Positions 1 through 9,299 of a stretch of 64,000 bases of DNA are shown here, in pieces. This DNA is from an uncultured Collinsella sp. GTDB lineage: Bacteria; Actinomycetota; Coriobacteriia; Coriobacteriales; Coriobacteriaceae. The notes under the pieces are model-generated. The model did not search any database. It was given only the letters and a program-made list of their open reading frames with translations, and was not told where the DNA came from. The DNA is taken from contig UQIB01000003.1 in NCBI GenBank assembly GCA_900541015.1, positions 22,015 to 86,014 on the forward strand. The letters run 5' to 3'. Both the position numbers and the translations under genes were made by a program. Every line of letters begins with the position of its first letter. Positions within the stretch are counted from its first letter, which is position 1.

Positions 1-49
1 CCGAAGCGCCCGCCCTAAAACAATCGACAGCTCAAGCCAGCAGATCGGT

Positions 50-1099
50 CTAGTACACCATGCCCATTGCGTCCCGAACCTCGGCCAGGGTCTGCTCAGC
101 GATCTCGTTGGCGCGGCGATTGCCCTCGTGCAGCACGTCCTTGACGTAATCCAGGTCGTTTTCGTAGCGCTGGCGACGCTCACGGATTGGGGCGAAGTAC
201 TCGTTGACGGCCTCGGTCACGTACTTCTTGAGCTGGCCGGAGCCGCCCATGCCGATCTCCTCGGCAATCTCGACCTCGGAACGACCGGTGCAGATGGCGG
301 CCGTCGAAAGCAGACCGGATACGCCGGGGCGGTTCTCGGGATCGAACGTGATCATGCGCTCGGAGTCGGTCTGGCTCTTCTTGATGCGCTTCGCCGTCTC
401 CTCGGCGGTCATCGAAATATTGATGGCGTTGCCGTAGCTCTTGCTCATCTTGCGACCGTCAAGGCCGGGCAGCAGCGGGGTCTCGGACAGCAGCGCCTCG
501 ACCTCGGGAAATACCTTGCCGTAGCGGTTGTTAAAGCGGCGTGCGATGGTGCGGGTGAGCTCGATGTGCGGCAGCTGATCGCGACCGACGGGCACCACGT
601 TGCCCTTGCAGAACAGAATGTCGCAGGCCTGGTGCACCGGGTAGGTGAGCAGAAGGCCGGTAAGCTCGTGGCCCGAGGCCTCCATCTCGGCCTTGACCGT
701 GGGGTTGCGCGCCAGCTCGGCCTCGGAGACCAGCGACAGGAACGGCAGCATGAGCTGGTTGGCGGCGGGTACGGCGGAGTGCGCGTAGATCATAGTCTTG
801 TCGGGGTCGATGCCGCAGGCAAGGTAGTCCATGACCATGTTGTACACGTTGTCCTGGATGTGCTCGGTCGTGTCGCGGTCAGTGATGACCTGGTAGTCGG
901 CGATGAGCACGTTGGTCTTGGCGCCCATGTTCTGCAGCTCAACACGGCCCTTGAGGGTGCCGAAGTAGTGGCCCAGGTGCAGACGGCCGGTGGGGCGGTC
1001 GCCGGTGAGCATGGTGAACTTCTCGGGCGTCTTGGCCAGGCCCTCGCGAATGGCGTTGCTCTTTTGCAGCGCGACTTCGTAGCTGTTCTCGTTTGGCAT
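50..1099 (-). CDS. trpS: Tryptophanyl-tRNA synthetase
   Basis: Cytoplasmic class I aminoacyl-tRNA synthetase that charges tRNA-Trp. The 349-residue product is a little longer than many bacterial TrpRS. The HIGH-type motif is HLGH at residues 41-44 within TGRLHLGHYFGTL, and the KMSKS loop is intact at residues 217-221. The open frame extends upstream, but the ATG at 1099 (MPNENSYEV) is preceded by TAGGAGC at suitable spacing, so that start is preferred. It lies about 170 bp downstream of the WecA-like gene on the same strand; co-transcription is possible but not shown. Confidence 0.96.
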   Translation of the reverse strand: MPNENSYEVALQKSNAIREGLAKTPEKFTMLTGDRPTGRLHLGHYFGTLKGRVELQNMGAKTNVLIADYQVITDRDTTEHIQDNVYNMVMDYLACGIDPDKTMIYAHSAVPAANQLMLPFLSLVSEAELARNPTVKAEMEASGHELTGLLLTYPVHQACDILFCKGNVVPVGRDQLPHIELTRTIARRFNNRYGKVFPEVEALLSETPLLPGLDGRKMSKSYGNAINISMTAEETAKRIKKSQTDSERMITFDPENRPGVSGLLSTAAICTGRSEVEIAEEIGMGGSGQLKKYVTEAVNEYFAPIRERRQRYENDLDYVKDVLHEGNRRANEIAEQTLAEVRDAMGMVY

Positions 1100-1269
1100 G
1101 ATTGCTCCTAACGTATGTTCATGGGTCAAGATGATAACGCGTTTATTGGAGGGGTGGTGCGTAAGTAGGCGAGGGGCGGGAGAGGGACGCGCGTGGTGTG
1201 GCATGTGCGATGGGTGCGGCGCGGCCGCGCTTGGCTAACGGTGCCTTGGCACATCCTCGGCAGCTTGCC

Positions 1270-2469
1270 CTAGAGCTTGTGGTGGCGCTCTTCTTTGCGC
1301 TCCTCGGCTGCCTGCTCCTCCTGCTTAAAGGCGGGGTCGTCGGGGGTGACGAGCTCGTCCTCGTGCGTGCGCTTGTTGTAATGGTGGCGCAGCACGGGCT
1401 CAAACAGATGAAGGTGCTTGGCAAAGGCCGCCGAGCCAATGGCGAGCACGGTAAAGATGAGCACGCGCATGGGCACCTCGACCTGGTTAATCGCGGCGGC
1501 GCCGGCCGAAAGCATGATGCACCAGGCATAGATGAGCAGCACGGCCTGTTTTTGGTTGTAGCCTTCTTGGATCAGGCGGTGGTGGATGTGACCCTTGTCG
1601 GCCTGCCCGATGCTAATGTGGGCGCGCCTGCGGCGCACGATGGCGCTAAACGTGTCGATAATGGGCACGCCGGCAACGATGAGCGGGATGATAAGCGAGG
1701 TGAGTGCGGCGGTGCGGCTCACGTTGAGCAGCGAGATGGAGCCCAGTGCAAAGCCCAGAAGCAACGACCCCGAGTCGCCCAAGAAGATGCTTGCGGGGTT
1801 GAAGTTGTAGCGCAAAAAGGCCAGACAGGCGCCAAAGAGCGCAATGGAGAGCGCAGCGGCGTCGATACGGCCCGAGAGAACGGCCATCGAAAACATGGTG
1901 AACGAGGCAATGCCGCAGATGCCCGTGGCCAAGCCGTCGAGGCCGTCGATGAGGTTAATGATGTTGGTGAATGCTACCAGATAGATTACGGTGATGGGGT
2001 AGGCGAGCCATCCGAGCGTGATTTCGCCGGGGGCAAACGGGTTGACGATGACGCCGATCCGCAGGCCGCCGATACAGGCGATGAGCGCGGCGAGGACCTG
2101 CCCGGCCAGCTTTTGTTTGGGCTTGAGCTGATAGACGTCGTCGATAGCGCCGGTCGCAAAGATAACGGTAAAGGAGAGCGCCAGCATGGGATAGCTAATG
2201 TGAAGGCGCGGGTGCGGCACCAGGACGGGTGGCCAGCCTAGGTGCCAGGTGCCTAGGATTTGCACAATGCAGGCAACGACCAGGCCCAAAAACACCGCCG
2301 TTCCGCCCAAACGCGGGATGGGCTTGGTGTTGATGCGGCGCTTAGAAGGATAATCGACGGCATCGAGCTTAATTGCCAAGCGCTTGACCAGGGGCACCGC
2401 GAGGAAGGTCGTGATAAAGGCCGCCGCTGCCACGCATAGGTACGGTATGTAGCTCGGGGATGAAGCCAT
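1270..2469 (-). CDS. WecA/TagO-type undecaprenyl-phosphate GlcNAc-1-phosphate transferase
   Basis: Polytopic membrane enzyme of the MraY/WecA family. It moves a sugar-1-phosphate (usually GlcNAc-1-P) from the UDP-sugar to undecaprenyl phosphate and so starts wall or surface glycan synthesis. Family motifs are present: a DD pair in GAIDDVYQLKPKQKLAG, NIINLIDGLDGLATG, FLGDSGSLLLGF, and a KGHIHHRL histidine cluster. The C-terminal tail is charged. The start is uncertain: ATG at 2469 (MASSPSYIP) and an in-frame TTG at 2487 are both possible, and neither has a clear ribosome-binding site. It could supply the first step for the polysaccharide locus at 39-64 kb, but this is inference. Confidence 0.9.
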   Translation of the reverse strand: MASSPSYIPYLCVAAAAFITTFLAVPLVKRLAIKLDAVDYPSKRRINTKPIPRLGGTAVFLGLVVACIVQILGTWHLGWPPVLVPHPRLHISYPMLALSFTVIFATGAIDDVYQLKPKQKLAGQVLAALIACIGGLRIGVIVNPFAPGEITLGWLAYPITVIYLVAFTNIINLIDGLDGLATGICGIASFTMFSMAVLSGRIDAAALSIALFGACLAFLRYNFNPASIFLGDSGSLLLGFALGSISLLNVSRTAALTSLIIPLIVAGVPIIDTFSAIVRRRRAHISIGQADKGHIHHRLIQEGYNQKQAVLLIYAWCIMLSAGAAAINQVEVPMRVLIFTVLAIGSAAFAKHLHLFEPVLRHHYNKRTHEDELVTPDDPAFKQEEQAAEERKEERHHKL

Positions 2470-2995
2470 GAATCTAAAAACCGCCAAGCGTCGAAGGAAA
2501 AGGTCAGAAGAACGCCATGCGCAAAGGGCATAGCCGAACCATAATACTCGACCAAGGGGGGTGCATGTAATTGCACGCAGCGATAATCACGCGCTTACCA
2601 GATATTGGGATGTTGTCGATGGCTTGTCGGGATGCCGACGGGGATCCATATGGACTGTAATGGTGATTTTCGGCAAAAGAAAACCACCCCCCACGTTACG
2701 AAAATGAACCCACCTAAAACAGGTGGGTGCCCTCATCGACTGTTCCAGCGTCCTTAACAACGAAGGATACCTGTACTAGGTACGACTGTGTAGGCTCCCT
2801 AAATAAACGCGACGGTTCACCCAGTTGCTCCGCGGGGGGCGGAATACCTACATCATAAAGCGGCACTTTGTCGATTCCAGTCTTGACATTACAAAAATCG
2901 TGTCGGACGATTACGGCGCCTTAGGGACGGAGCCGTCTACGCGGTCCGGGCCTTTACGTTTGAGCTGCTGAATCGTTGTTTTGGAGCATGTTTTT
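2470..2995. other. 526-bp intergenic region with structured RNA candidate
   Basis: No convincing protein gene. The middle holds a compact set of hairpins, annotated separately as a minus-strand ncRNA. On the plus strand TTGACA occurs at 2883-2888 with a poor -10 match 17 bp later, so a promoter for the radical SAM gene is possible but weak. Confidence 0.5.
2700..2870 (-). ncRNA. Structured RNA candidate, possibly 6S RNA
   Basis: Read on the minus strand, several helices can form in order: GTGCC near 2866 with GGCAC near 2731 (long-range closing pair), GTAGG with CCTAC, TCCGC-C5-GCGGA, TACCT/AGGTA, TCCTT/AAGGA, and a final CCCACCT-GTTTT-AGGTGGG hairpin (2709-2727) followed by a T-rich stretch. 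A TATGAT -10 box lies just inside the 5' side. The length of about 160 nt, the long-range closing pair and the GGGCACCCACC tail recall 6S (ssrS) RNA. Alternatives are a leader of the downstream minus-strand WecA-like gene or an unassigned RNA. The structure is read from sequence; the family name is a guess. Confidence 0.42.
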
Positions 2996-3934
2996 ATGCC
3001 GACGTCGTTGACCGAACTTTTTTCGCCTGCCTGTCATTTGTGTCCGCGCCGTTGCGGTGCGGCGCGCGATGAGGGCGCGCACGGCGTATGCGGTGCTAAC
3101 GACACGCTCAAGGTGGCCCGAGCGGCGCTTCATATGTGGGAGGAGCCGCCTATCTCGGGCGAGGCCGGTTCGGGCACGATCTTCTTTAGCGGCTGTTCGC
3201 TTAAATGTATCTACTGCCAGAACCACGAGATCTCGACCGGCAATTTTGGCCTTGAGATTTCGCCTGAGCGCCTGGTCGAGATAATGCTGGAACTGCAGGA
3301 CCAGGGTGCCAACAACATCAATTTGGTGACGGCGACACACTATGCGCACCTGTTGCCTGCCGCGATTGCCGCGGCACGGACGCGCGGGCTGGTCATCCCA
3401 ATCGTCTACAACACGAGTGGTTACGAGCGGGCGAGTGCCGTTGCTGCCCTGGGTGACCTGGTTGATGTGTGGCTTACCGACTTTAAATATGCCGATGCCG
3501 GGCTTGCGCAGTCGCTTTCTCATATTAAGGATTACCCGCGCGTGGCCGTGTCGGGCCTGGCACAGATGGCGTGCGAGATCGAGCGCCGCGGGGGAGAGCT
3601 GGTGGACGAGGGCGGGCTCATGAAGCGCGGCATCATCGTGCGCCACCTGGTGCTGCCGGGGCATGCGGATGACTCGTGCCGCGTGTTAGACCTGGTGTGG
3701 CAGACGGTGGGCGACGTGCCGATCTCGGTCATGAACCAGTACACGCCCAATGCGCTCATGCGCGAGCAGGGCGGCGACCTGGCGCGCGCCGTGACGCGCG
3801 AGGAGTACGAGCAAGTGCTCGACCATGCCGACGACCTGGGCTTTACGACGATGTTCTGGCAAGAGGGCGGCGCGGTAGACGAGAGCTTCACCCCGGCCTT
3901 CGACACCACCGGCGTCCTCACCAGCGCAAAGTAG
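2996..3934 (+). CDS. PflX-like radical SAM protein (pyruvate formate-lyase activase family)
   Basis: 312 residues. The radical SAM cluster motif CxxxCxxC is at C67, C71 and C74 (SGCSLKCIYCQNH). An N-terminal CxxCxxxC element (C13, C16, C20, then C32) is typical of the PflX/COG1313 group and may bind a second Fe-S cluster. The family is related to glycyl-radical-enzyme activases, but its substrate is not established. No glycyl radical enzyme is adjacent. The ATG at 2996 is chosen over an upstream TTG at 2981 because GGAG (2983-2986) then sits as its ribosome-binding site. A strong palindrome follows the stop codon. Confidence 0.88.
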   Translation: MPTSLTELFSPACHLCPRRCGAARDEGAHGVCGANDTLKVARAALHMWEEPPISGEAGSGTIFFSGCSLKCIYCQNHEISTGNFGLEISPERLVEIMLELQDQGANNINLVTATHYAHLLPAAIAAARTRGLVIPIVYNTSGYERASAVAALGDLVDVWLTDFKYADAGLAQSLSHIKDYPRVAVSGLAQMACEIERRGGELVDEGGLMKRGIIVRHLVLPGHADDSCRVLDLVWQTVGDVPISVMNQYTPNALMREQGGDLARAVTREEYEQVLDHADDLGFTTMFWQEGGAVDESFTPAFDTTGVLTSAK

Positions 3935-3942
3935 TGTGTTCG

Positions 3943-3981
3943 TCGATGATTTTTCTGGGACGGGGATTAAAAAATCATCGA
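3943..3981 (+). terminator. Palindromic terminator with GGGACGGGG loop
   Basis: Arms TCGATGATTTTT (3943-3954) and AAAAAATCATCGA (3969-3981) are complementary and flank a loop containing GGGACGGGG (3957-3965). It starts 9 bp after the radical SAM stop codon. It can act as a terminator and belongs to the loop-sharing palindrome set described in the findings. Confidence 0.65.
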
Positions 3982-4044
3982 GATGATCGCCTGCTCGAAA
4001 AGTTGTCAAAATAGCCGCGCCCCAAAAAGACTGGTTATTGGGCG

Positions 4045-4072
4045 TTGACAGTTGGCGAGCCGTAGGTAAAAT
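4045..4072 (+). promoter_or_regulatory. Promoter of tRNA-Ala
   Basis: TTGACA (4045-4050), a 16-bp spacer and TAAAAT (4067-4072) lie 14 bp before the mature tRNA 5' end. Confidence 0.7.
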
Positions 4073-4085
4073 ATCGACTTGTCCT

Positions 4086-4158
4086 GGGGACGTAGCTCAG
4101 TTGGGAGAGCGCTGCCGTCGCATGGCAGAGGCCGAGGGTTCGACTCCCTTCGTCTCCA
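4086..4158 (+). tRNA. tRNA-Ala (anticodon CGC)
   Basis: Full cloverleaf. The acceptor GGGGACG pairs with CGTCTCC, the D arm is GCTC...GAGC, the anticodon stem is CTGCC/GGCAG with loop GTCGCAT (anticodon CGC, reading GCG), and the T arm is GAGGG-TTCGACT-CCCTT. The discriminator is A; CCA is not fully encoded (ACCC follows). Confidence 0.95.
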
Positions 4159-4173
4159 CCCTTGGATTTGATA

Positions 4174-4204
4174 AGCCGCTGACATTGTGTCGGCGGCTTT
4201 TTTT
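4174..4204 (+). terminator. Rho-independent terminator after tRNA-Ala
   Basis: GCCGCTGACA and TGTCGGCGGC form a stem followed by seven Ts. Confidence 0.85.
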
Positions 4205-4222
4205 AAAAGAAAGGGCTGAACC

Positions 4223-4681
4223 ATGGCCGAGCTTGAGTCCCAACCATTGTCCGACGAGGAGCGCGCTGAGTTGGAAGAGCTCCGCGCCGAGAAGGCCCGC
4301 CGCGAGGCTCGGGAAGAGGCCCGTCGCGAGCGTGAGGAGCTGGCTGCCCTGCGTGCCGAGCGTGCGAAGGCCGAGGAGGTCGCCGCGAACGCCGCATCCG
4401 CGCCGGCGCCCGCGCCCGCACCCAAGCCCGCTGCTGCGAAGCCTGCACCTGCCGCGCCCAAACCTCAGCCTAAAAAGGCCGCTCGTCCCAAGTCCGTCGA
4501 GCCCAAGCCGAGCCGTGACGAGATGACCTTTGCCCAGCGCATGGTTACCTCCAAGGAGCCTACGGGCGAGAACGAGATCCCTGGCATGGCGCCGGCTCAA
4601 AAAATCATCATTGTCTTTGCCCTCATCGCGTTTGTCATCTTTATGGGCTACACGATCCTGACCGGCATGGGCCTGCTCTAA
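4223..4681 (+). CDS. Small coiled-coil protein with C-terminal membrane anchor
   Basis: 152 residues, function unknown. Residues 1-55 are almost continuous Glu/Arg/Ala heptads (charged coiled coil), 56-95 are Ala/Pro/Lys-rich and probably extended, and one hydrophobic segment near 122-148 ends the protein, giving a tail-anchored topology. The ATG follows a purine-rich AAAGAAAGGG site. It sits between tRNA-Ala and pncB. Compositionally it resembles small actinobacterial envelope or division-associated proteins, but no family is recognised. Confidence 0.75.
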   Translation: MAELESQPLSDEERAELEELRAEKARREAREEARREREELAALRAERAKAEEVAANAASAPAPAPAPKPAAAKPAPAAPKPQPKKAARPKSVEPKPSRDEMTFAQRMVTSKEPTGENEIPGMAPAQKIIIVFALIAFVIFMGYTILTGMGLL

Positions 4682-4763
4682 CCGATTTGCATCGGGCTCC
4701 ATGCCCGCACGTCCGACTCGCCCAACCCTCAACCTCTGCACAACACATCCGAAAGGTCGCCCC

Positions 4764-6263
<1,500 letters not shown>

Positions 6264-6269
<6 letters not shown>

Positions 6270-6300
6270 TCCGAAGGGGACGGAGGAAAACGGATCATTT
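6264..6300 (+). terminator. Palindrome over the pncB stop codon, GGGGACGGAG loop
   Basis: AAATGATCCG (6264-6273) and CGGATCATTT (6291-6300) are perfect arms around a loop with GGGGACGGAG (6276-6285), followed by TCT. The pncB TGA is inside the left arm. It is a likely terminator and a second member of the palindrome set. Confidence 0.7.
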
Positions 6301-6337
6301 TCTCGCTTGCCCGCTCAACATTCGATTGGTTTGACGT

Positions 6338-7465
6338 ATGACGACTTCTTATAAAACGATGGTGGTAAAGATTGGCTCGTCCACGGTGGTGGGTGCCGAC
6401 GGTAAGGTCAACCGCGCGTTTATCGGTGGCCTGGCCGATCAGGCCGCGGCCCTGCGCAAACTCGGCTGGCGCTTGGTCGTGGTGAGCTCCGGCGCCATTG
6501 CATGTGGCTATCCCGTGCTGGGCTTCGACCGCAAACCGGTCGGCGATCTGCCGAGCCTGCAGGCATGCGCTTCGGCCGGCCAGTGCATCATCTCGTCGGC
6601 CTACGACGAGGAGTTCCATGCGCGTGACCTGCTCACCTCGCTCGTGCTGCTCACGCGCCACGACACGGCGCGCCGTACGTCCTACCTGCACGCGCGCGAC
6701 GCCCTGCTGCGCTTGGTGGAGCTGGGCGTGGTACCGGTCGTCAACGAAAACGACACCGTCACCGTCGACGAGATCAAGTTCGGCGACAACGATACGCTCG
6801 CGGCCCTCGTGAGCTGCTTGGTTTCGGCGGACCTGTGCGTGACGCTTTCGGACATCGACGGTCTCTACACCGCCAATCCGCATGAGGACCCGACGGCCGA
6901 GTTTGTCCCGGTCGTGCATAAGATCGATGCCAAGATCATTGCCTCGGCGGGCGATTCTTCGACCTCGGTGGGTACGGGCGGCATGATCACCAAGATCCGC
7001 GCGAGCCGCATTTTGATGACGGCCGGTATTCAGAGCGTGATCTGCTCGGGCGAGGAGCCCGATGCGCTCGTGCGCCTGGCCCGTGGCGAGAGCGTGGGAA
7101 CCTTGTTCGATCCGCCGGCGGAGCGCCTGGACATTGCGCCGCGCAAGCTGTGGATCGCGCTGGGTGACAAGGCACATGGCTCGGTAACGGTTGACGACGG
7201 TGCTGCGAAGGCGCTGGTCAGCCGCGGTTCGTCCTTGCTCGCGGTGGGTATTCGCCAGGTCGATGGAGATTTTGCCGAGGGCGATGTGCTCGATGTGTGC
7301 GATCCGAGCGGTATGGTCGTCGCCCGCGGTATCGCCGAGGCCGATTCGGACGTGCTGGAGCTTGCTGCCGGCCGTCGCCAGGACCAGATTGCCAGCAACC
7401 GCCTGCTCGCAAACCTAGCCGAGAAGCCCGCGATCCATCGAGATAATCTGATCGTCTTCGCCTAA
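6338..7465 (+). CDS. proB: Glutamate 5-kinase
   Basis: 375 residues. It phosphorylates L-glutamate to glutamate 5-phosphate, the first step of proline synthesis, and is usually feedback-inhibited by proline. The N-terminal amino-acid kinase domain shows VVKIGSSTVV, VVVSSGAIACGY, NENDTVTVDEIKFGDND and the TGGMITKIRAS segment. A C-terminal PUA domain occupies about 275-365, so this is the long, E. coli-like form. The ATG at 6338 has no strong ribosome-binding site. proA lies 1.8 kb downstream on the same strand, separated by a palindrome-rich gap and an opposed peptidase gene, so the two are not a simple operon. Confidence 0.95.
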   Translation: MTTSYKTMVVKIGSSTVVGADGKVNRAFIGGLADQAAALRKLGWRLVVVSSGAIACGYPVLGFDRKPVGDLPSLQACASAGQCIISSAYDEEFHARDLLTSLVLLTRHDTARRTSYLHARDALLRLVELGVVPVVNENDTVTVDEIKFGDNDTLAALVSCLVSADLCVTLSDIDGLYTANPHEDPTAEFVPVVHKIDAKIIASAGDSSTSVGTGGMITKIRASRILMTAGIQSVICSGEEPDALVRLARGESVGTLFDPPAERLDIAPRKLWIALGDKAHGSVTVDDGAAKALVSRGSSLLAVGIRQVDGDFAEGDVLDVCDPSGMVVARGIAEADSDVLELAAGRRQDQIASNRLLANLAEKPAIHRDNLIVFA

Positions 7466-7480
7466 CGGGTCGACGCTGCA

Positions 7481-7578
7481 AACGCCCCTAAGCGGCAATC
7501 TGACGTTCAATCGTCGGGCATGACCAAAAGGTCAATGCCCTCCTCTTTCACGTCACCTTGCTCGCTTAGGGGCGTTTT
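7481..7578. repeat. Long palindrome with nested hairpin after proB
   Basis: Outer arms AACGCCCCTAAGCG (7481-7494) and CGCTTAGGGGCGTTTT (7563-7578) enclose an inner hairpin GGGCAT-GACC-AAAA-GGTC-ATGCCC (about 7516-7540). It ends in TTTT and is a probable bidirectional terminator between convergent proB and the peptidase gene. Confidence 0.75.
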
Positions 7579-7626
7579 CGCTTTCCGCCTTCTACCTGCG
7601 ATGGCCGTAACGCCGGCATATCGTAA

Positions 7627-7692
7627 GTTGCGGTGAAATAGGGATGGTTTGGCGGCTTTAAAGCCTTTAACAGTCCCTTTTTCACCGCAACT
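7627..7692. repeat. Palindrome with central GGCTTTAAAGCC
   Basis: The left arm begins GTTGCGGTGAAA and the right arm ends TTTCACCGCAAC; AGGGA and TCCCT extend the pairing with one mismatch. The interior contains the 12-bp perfect palindrome GGCTTTAAAGCC. Confidence 0.75.
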
Positions 7693-7709
7693 CGTTGAGG
7701 CGGCGGGGT

Positions 7710-7755
7710 CCCACTGCCGGCACTTGGGGACGTTCCTATTGTGCCGGCAGGTGGG
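7710..7755. repeat. Palindrome with GGGGACGTTC loop
   Basis: CCCACTGCCGGCAC (7710-7723) pairs with GTGCCGGCAGGTGGG (7741-7755); the loop contains GGGGACGTTC (7726-7735). It is just beyond the 3' end of the minus-strand peptidase gene. Confidence 0.75.
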
Positions 7756-7767
7756 GGCACTCCTTCG

Positions 7768-9186
7768 CTAGAAGATTCGGCGCAGGTCTCCGCGGTTGAG
7801 GGCTTCGTCGAAGAGGTGCTTGAATACCACGCTGCCGTGCAGGCCGTCGTGCTCGAACTCGTTAGTTACCCAGGCGTGCGAGTTGCCCACGCGGCTGAGC
7901 GTGTCGAGCTGCATGCCCGAGTCCACGTACATGTCATCGAAGTACACCGCGGCCTGGAGTGGCACTTCGTTGCAGGCCAGGCGCTGCGGGTCGTAGATCT
8001 TGTCCCGGCTGGTGTCTTCCATCAGCAGGTCCATCGCCGGCTTGAAGGGCTTAAGTTCGGGCATCTGCTCAAACATCCACGGGAACATGGCCTCGCCGGT
8101 AAACATGAGCGGGCGCGCGAGCGTGTCGAACTCGGCACGATGGGCTTTCTCTTCTGCCGCGGCCCAGCGAATGGGCATGGTGTCGCCGTCGGCGTAGATG
8201 AACTCTTGCAGCGTCCAGTACAGCGGATTCGTGCGCGTATTGGTGCGCTCGAAGGCGCGCATCAAAAAGCTGTCAGATACCGAGGCACCGCAGCTCAGCG
8301 TGCCGTCGCCGTCAACAAAAGCGTGATCGATAATCCAATGCATGCGCTCAAAGCTCGGCTTCATGCCAAAGTCGCTGCCCATAAGCTGCAGGCGCTCCAC
8401 CGTCATCGGCGAGCCGTCGGGCAGCGTGGGCTTCTGCTCCACAAGCGCATCGGCAAGAGCCGCCACGCGCTCGACGTCGTCGGGGTAGCGGTCGTAATAC
8501 TGCTGTGTCTTGGCGGCCATGCGCGGGAAGGTGTGCGCGTAGACTTCGCTGGCGCTCGCCGGGACGTGGGGGATGCCACCGCAGGTAAAGCTCGCCGCCA
8601 CGCCCTCGGGGAAGAGCGACAGGTAGCTCAACGTCAAAAAGCCGCCGTAGCTCTGGCCGAGCGTGACCCACGGCTTGCCGCCAAAGCCCACCAGGCGCAG
8701 GTACTCAAAATCGCGCACGATGGAGCTGGCGAGGTGGCGCTTGAGGAAGTCTGCCTGCGAGCGGGCCGCATTGGCGCCTGCTGCCTCGGCGCGATCGCCC
8801 AAGGCGGCAATCGTGCGCCCGTCCACGCAGCTACTGCGTCCGGTGCCGCGCTGGTCGGGAAGGACCACGCGGAAGTGCTTGACGGCTTCCTCAATCCAAC
8901 CGTCGCTCGTGGGCGAGAGCGGACGCGGGCTCTCGCCACCGGGGCCGCCCTGTAAAAAGAGGAGGAGCGGCAGATCGTCGTTGATGCGGCCGGGTGCGCA
9001 AACCACGCGGTAGAACAGCTTGATGCTCTCGGGCGCTCCGGCGATGGGCGCCGGCATGGCACCGCGGCGCATGGTGCTGCCGACGGCCAAAAGCATTGGC
9101 TCAAGGCCGCGCCAGTCAAGAGGGACATCGATGCTGTGGTCCTCGACATACAGGCCGGGGACGTGGTACGAAGTGATGAGGGCCAT
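7768..9186 (-). CDS. Prolyl aminopeptidase-like alpha/beta hydrolase (S33 family)
   Basis: 472 residues. This alpha/beta-hydrolase probably releases N-terminal proline from peptides. Motifs are the oxyanion-region LQGGPGGESPRP, DQRGTGRSS, and the nucleophile elbow GQSYGG with Ser179; a helical cap follows and a late GLHGS segment could supply the catalytic His. The ATG at 9186 (MALITSYHVPG) has GGAAG upstream, whereas the longer frame does not. It is divergent from proA with a 113-bp gap and sits between proB and proA, so proline release and proline synthesis genes are interleaved. Strict substrate preference cannot be read from the sequence. Confidence 0.88.
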   Translation of the reverse strand: MALITSYHVPGLYVEDHSIDVPLDWRGLEPMLLAVGSTMRRGAMPAPIAGAPESIKLFYRVVCAPGRINDDLPLLLFLQGGPGGESPRPLSPTSDGWIEEAVKHFRVVLPDQRGTGRSSCVDGRTIAALGDRAEAAGANAARSQADFLKRHLASSIVRDFEYLRLVGFGGKPWVTLGQSYGGFLTLSYLSLFPEGVAASFTCGGIPHVPASASEVYAHTFPRMAAKTQQYYDRYPDDVERVAALADALVEQKPTLPDGSPMTVERLQLMGSDFGMKPSFERMHWIIDHAFVDGDGTLSCGASVSDSFLMRAFERTNTRTNPLYWTLQEFIYADGDTMPIRWAAAEEKAHRAEFDTLARPLMFTGEAMFPWMFEQMPELKPFKPAMDLLMEDTSRDKIYDPQRLACNEVPLQAAVYFDDMYVDSGMQLDTLSRVGNSHAWVTNEFEHDGLHGSVVFKHLFDEALNRGDLRRIF

Positions 9187-9299
9187 GCGGTACTTCCGTT
9201 CGTTGCGGTGTTTCGGATTGACCAATTCTACCGCCGTGCGCGAGGGCATGCACAAATCGGCTACCATGGTGGGCAAACTACTAAGAGAAAGGGCCGCCC

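Noticed and set aside
128..1111. Long plus-strand frame opposite trpS
   Set aside because: Shadow of the GC-rich codon pattern on the other strand; the minus-strand protein has all TrpRS motifs.
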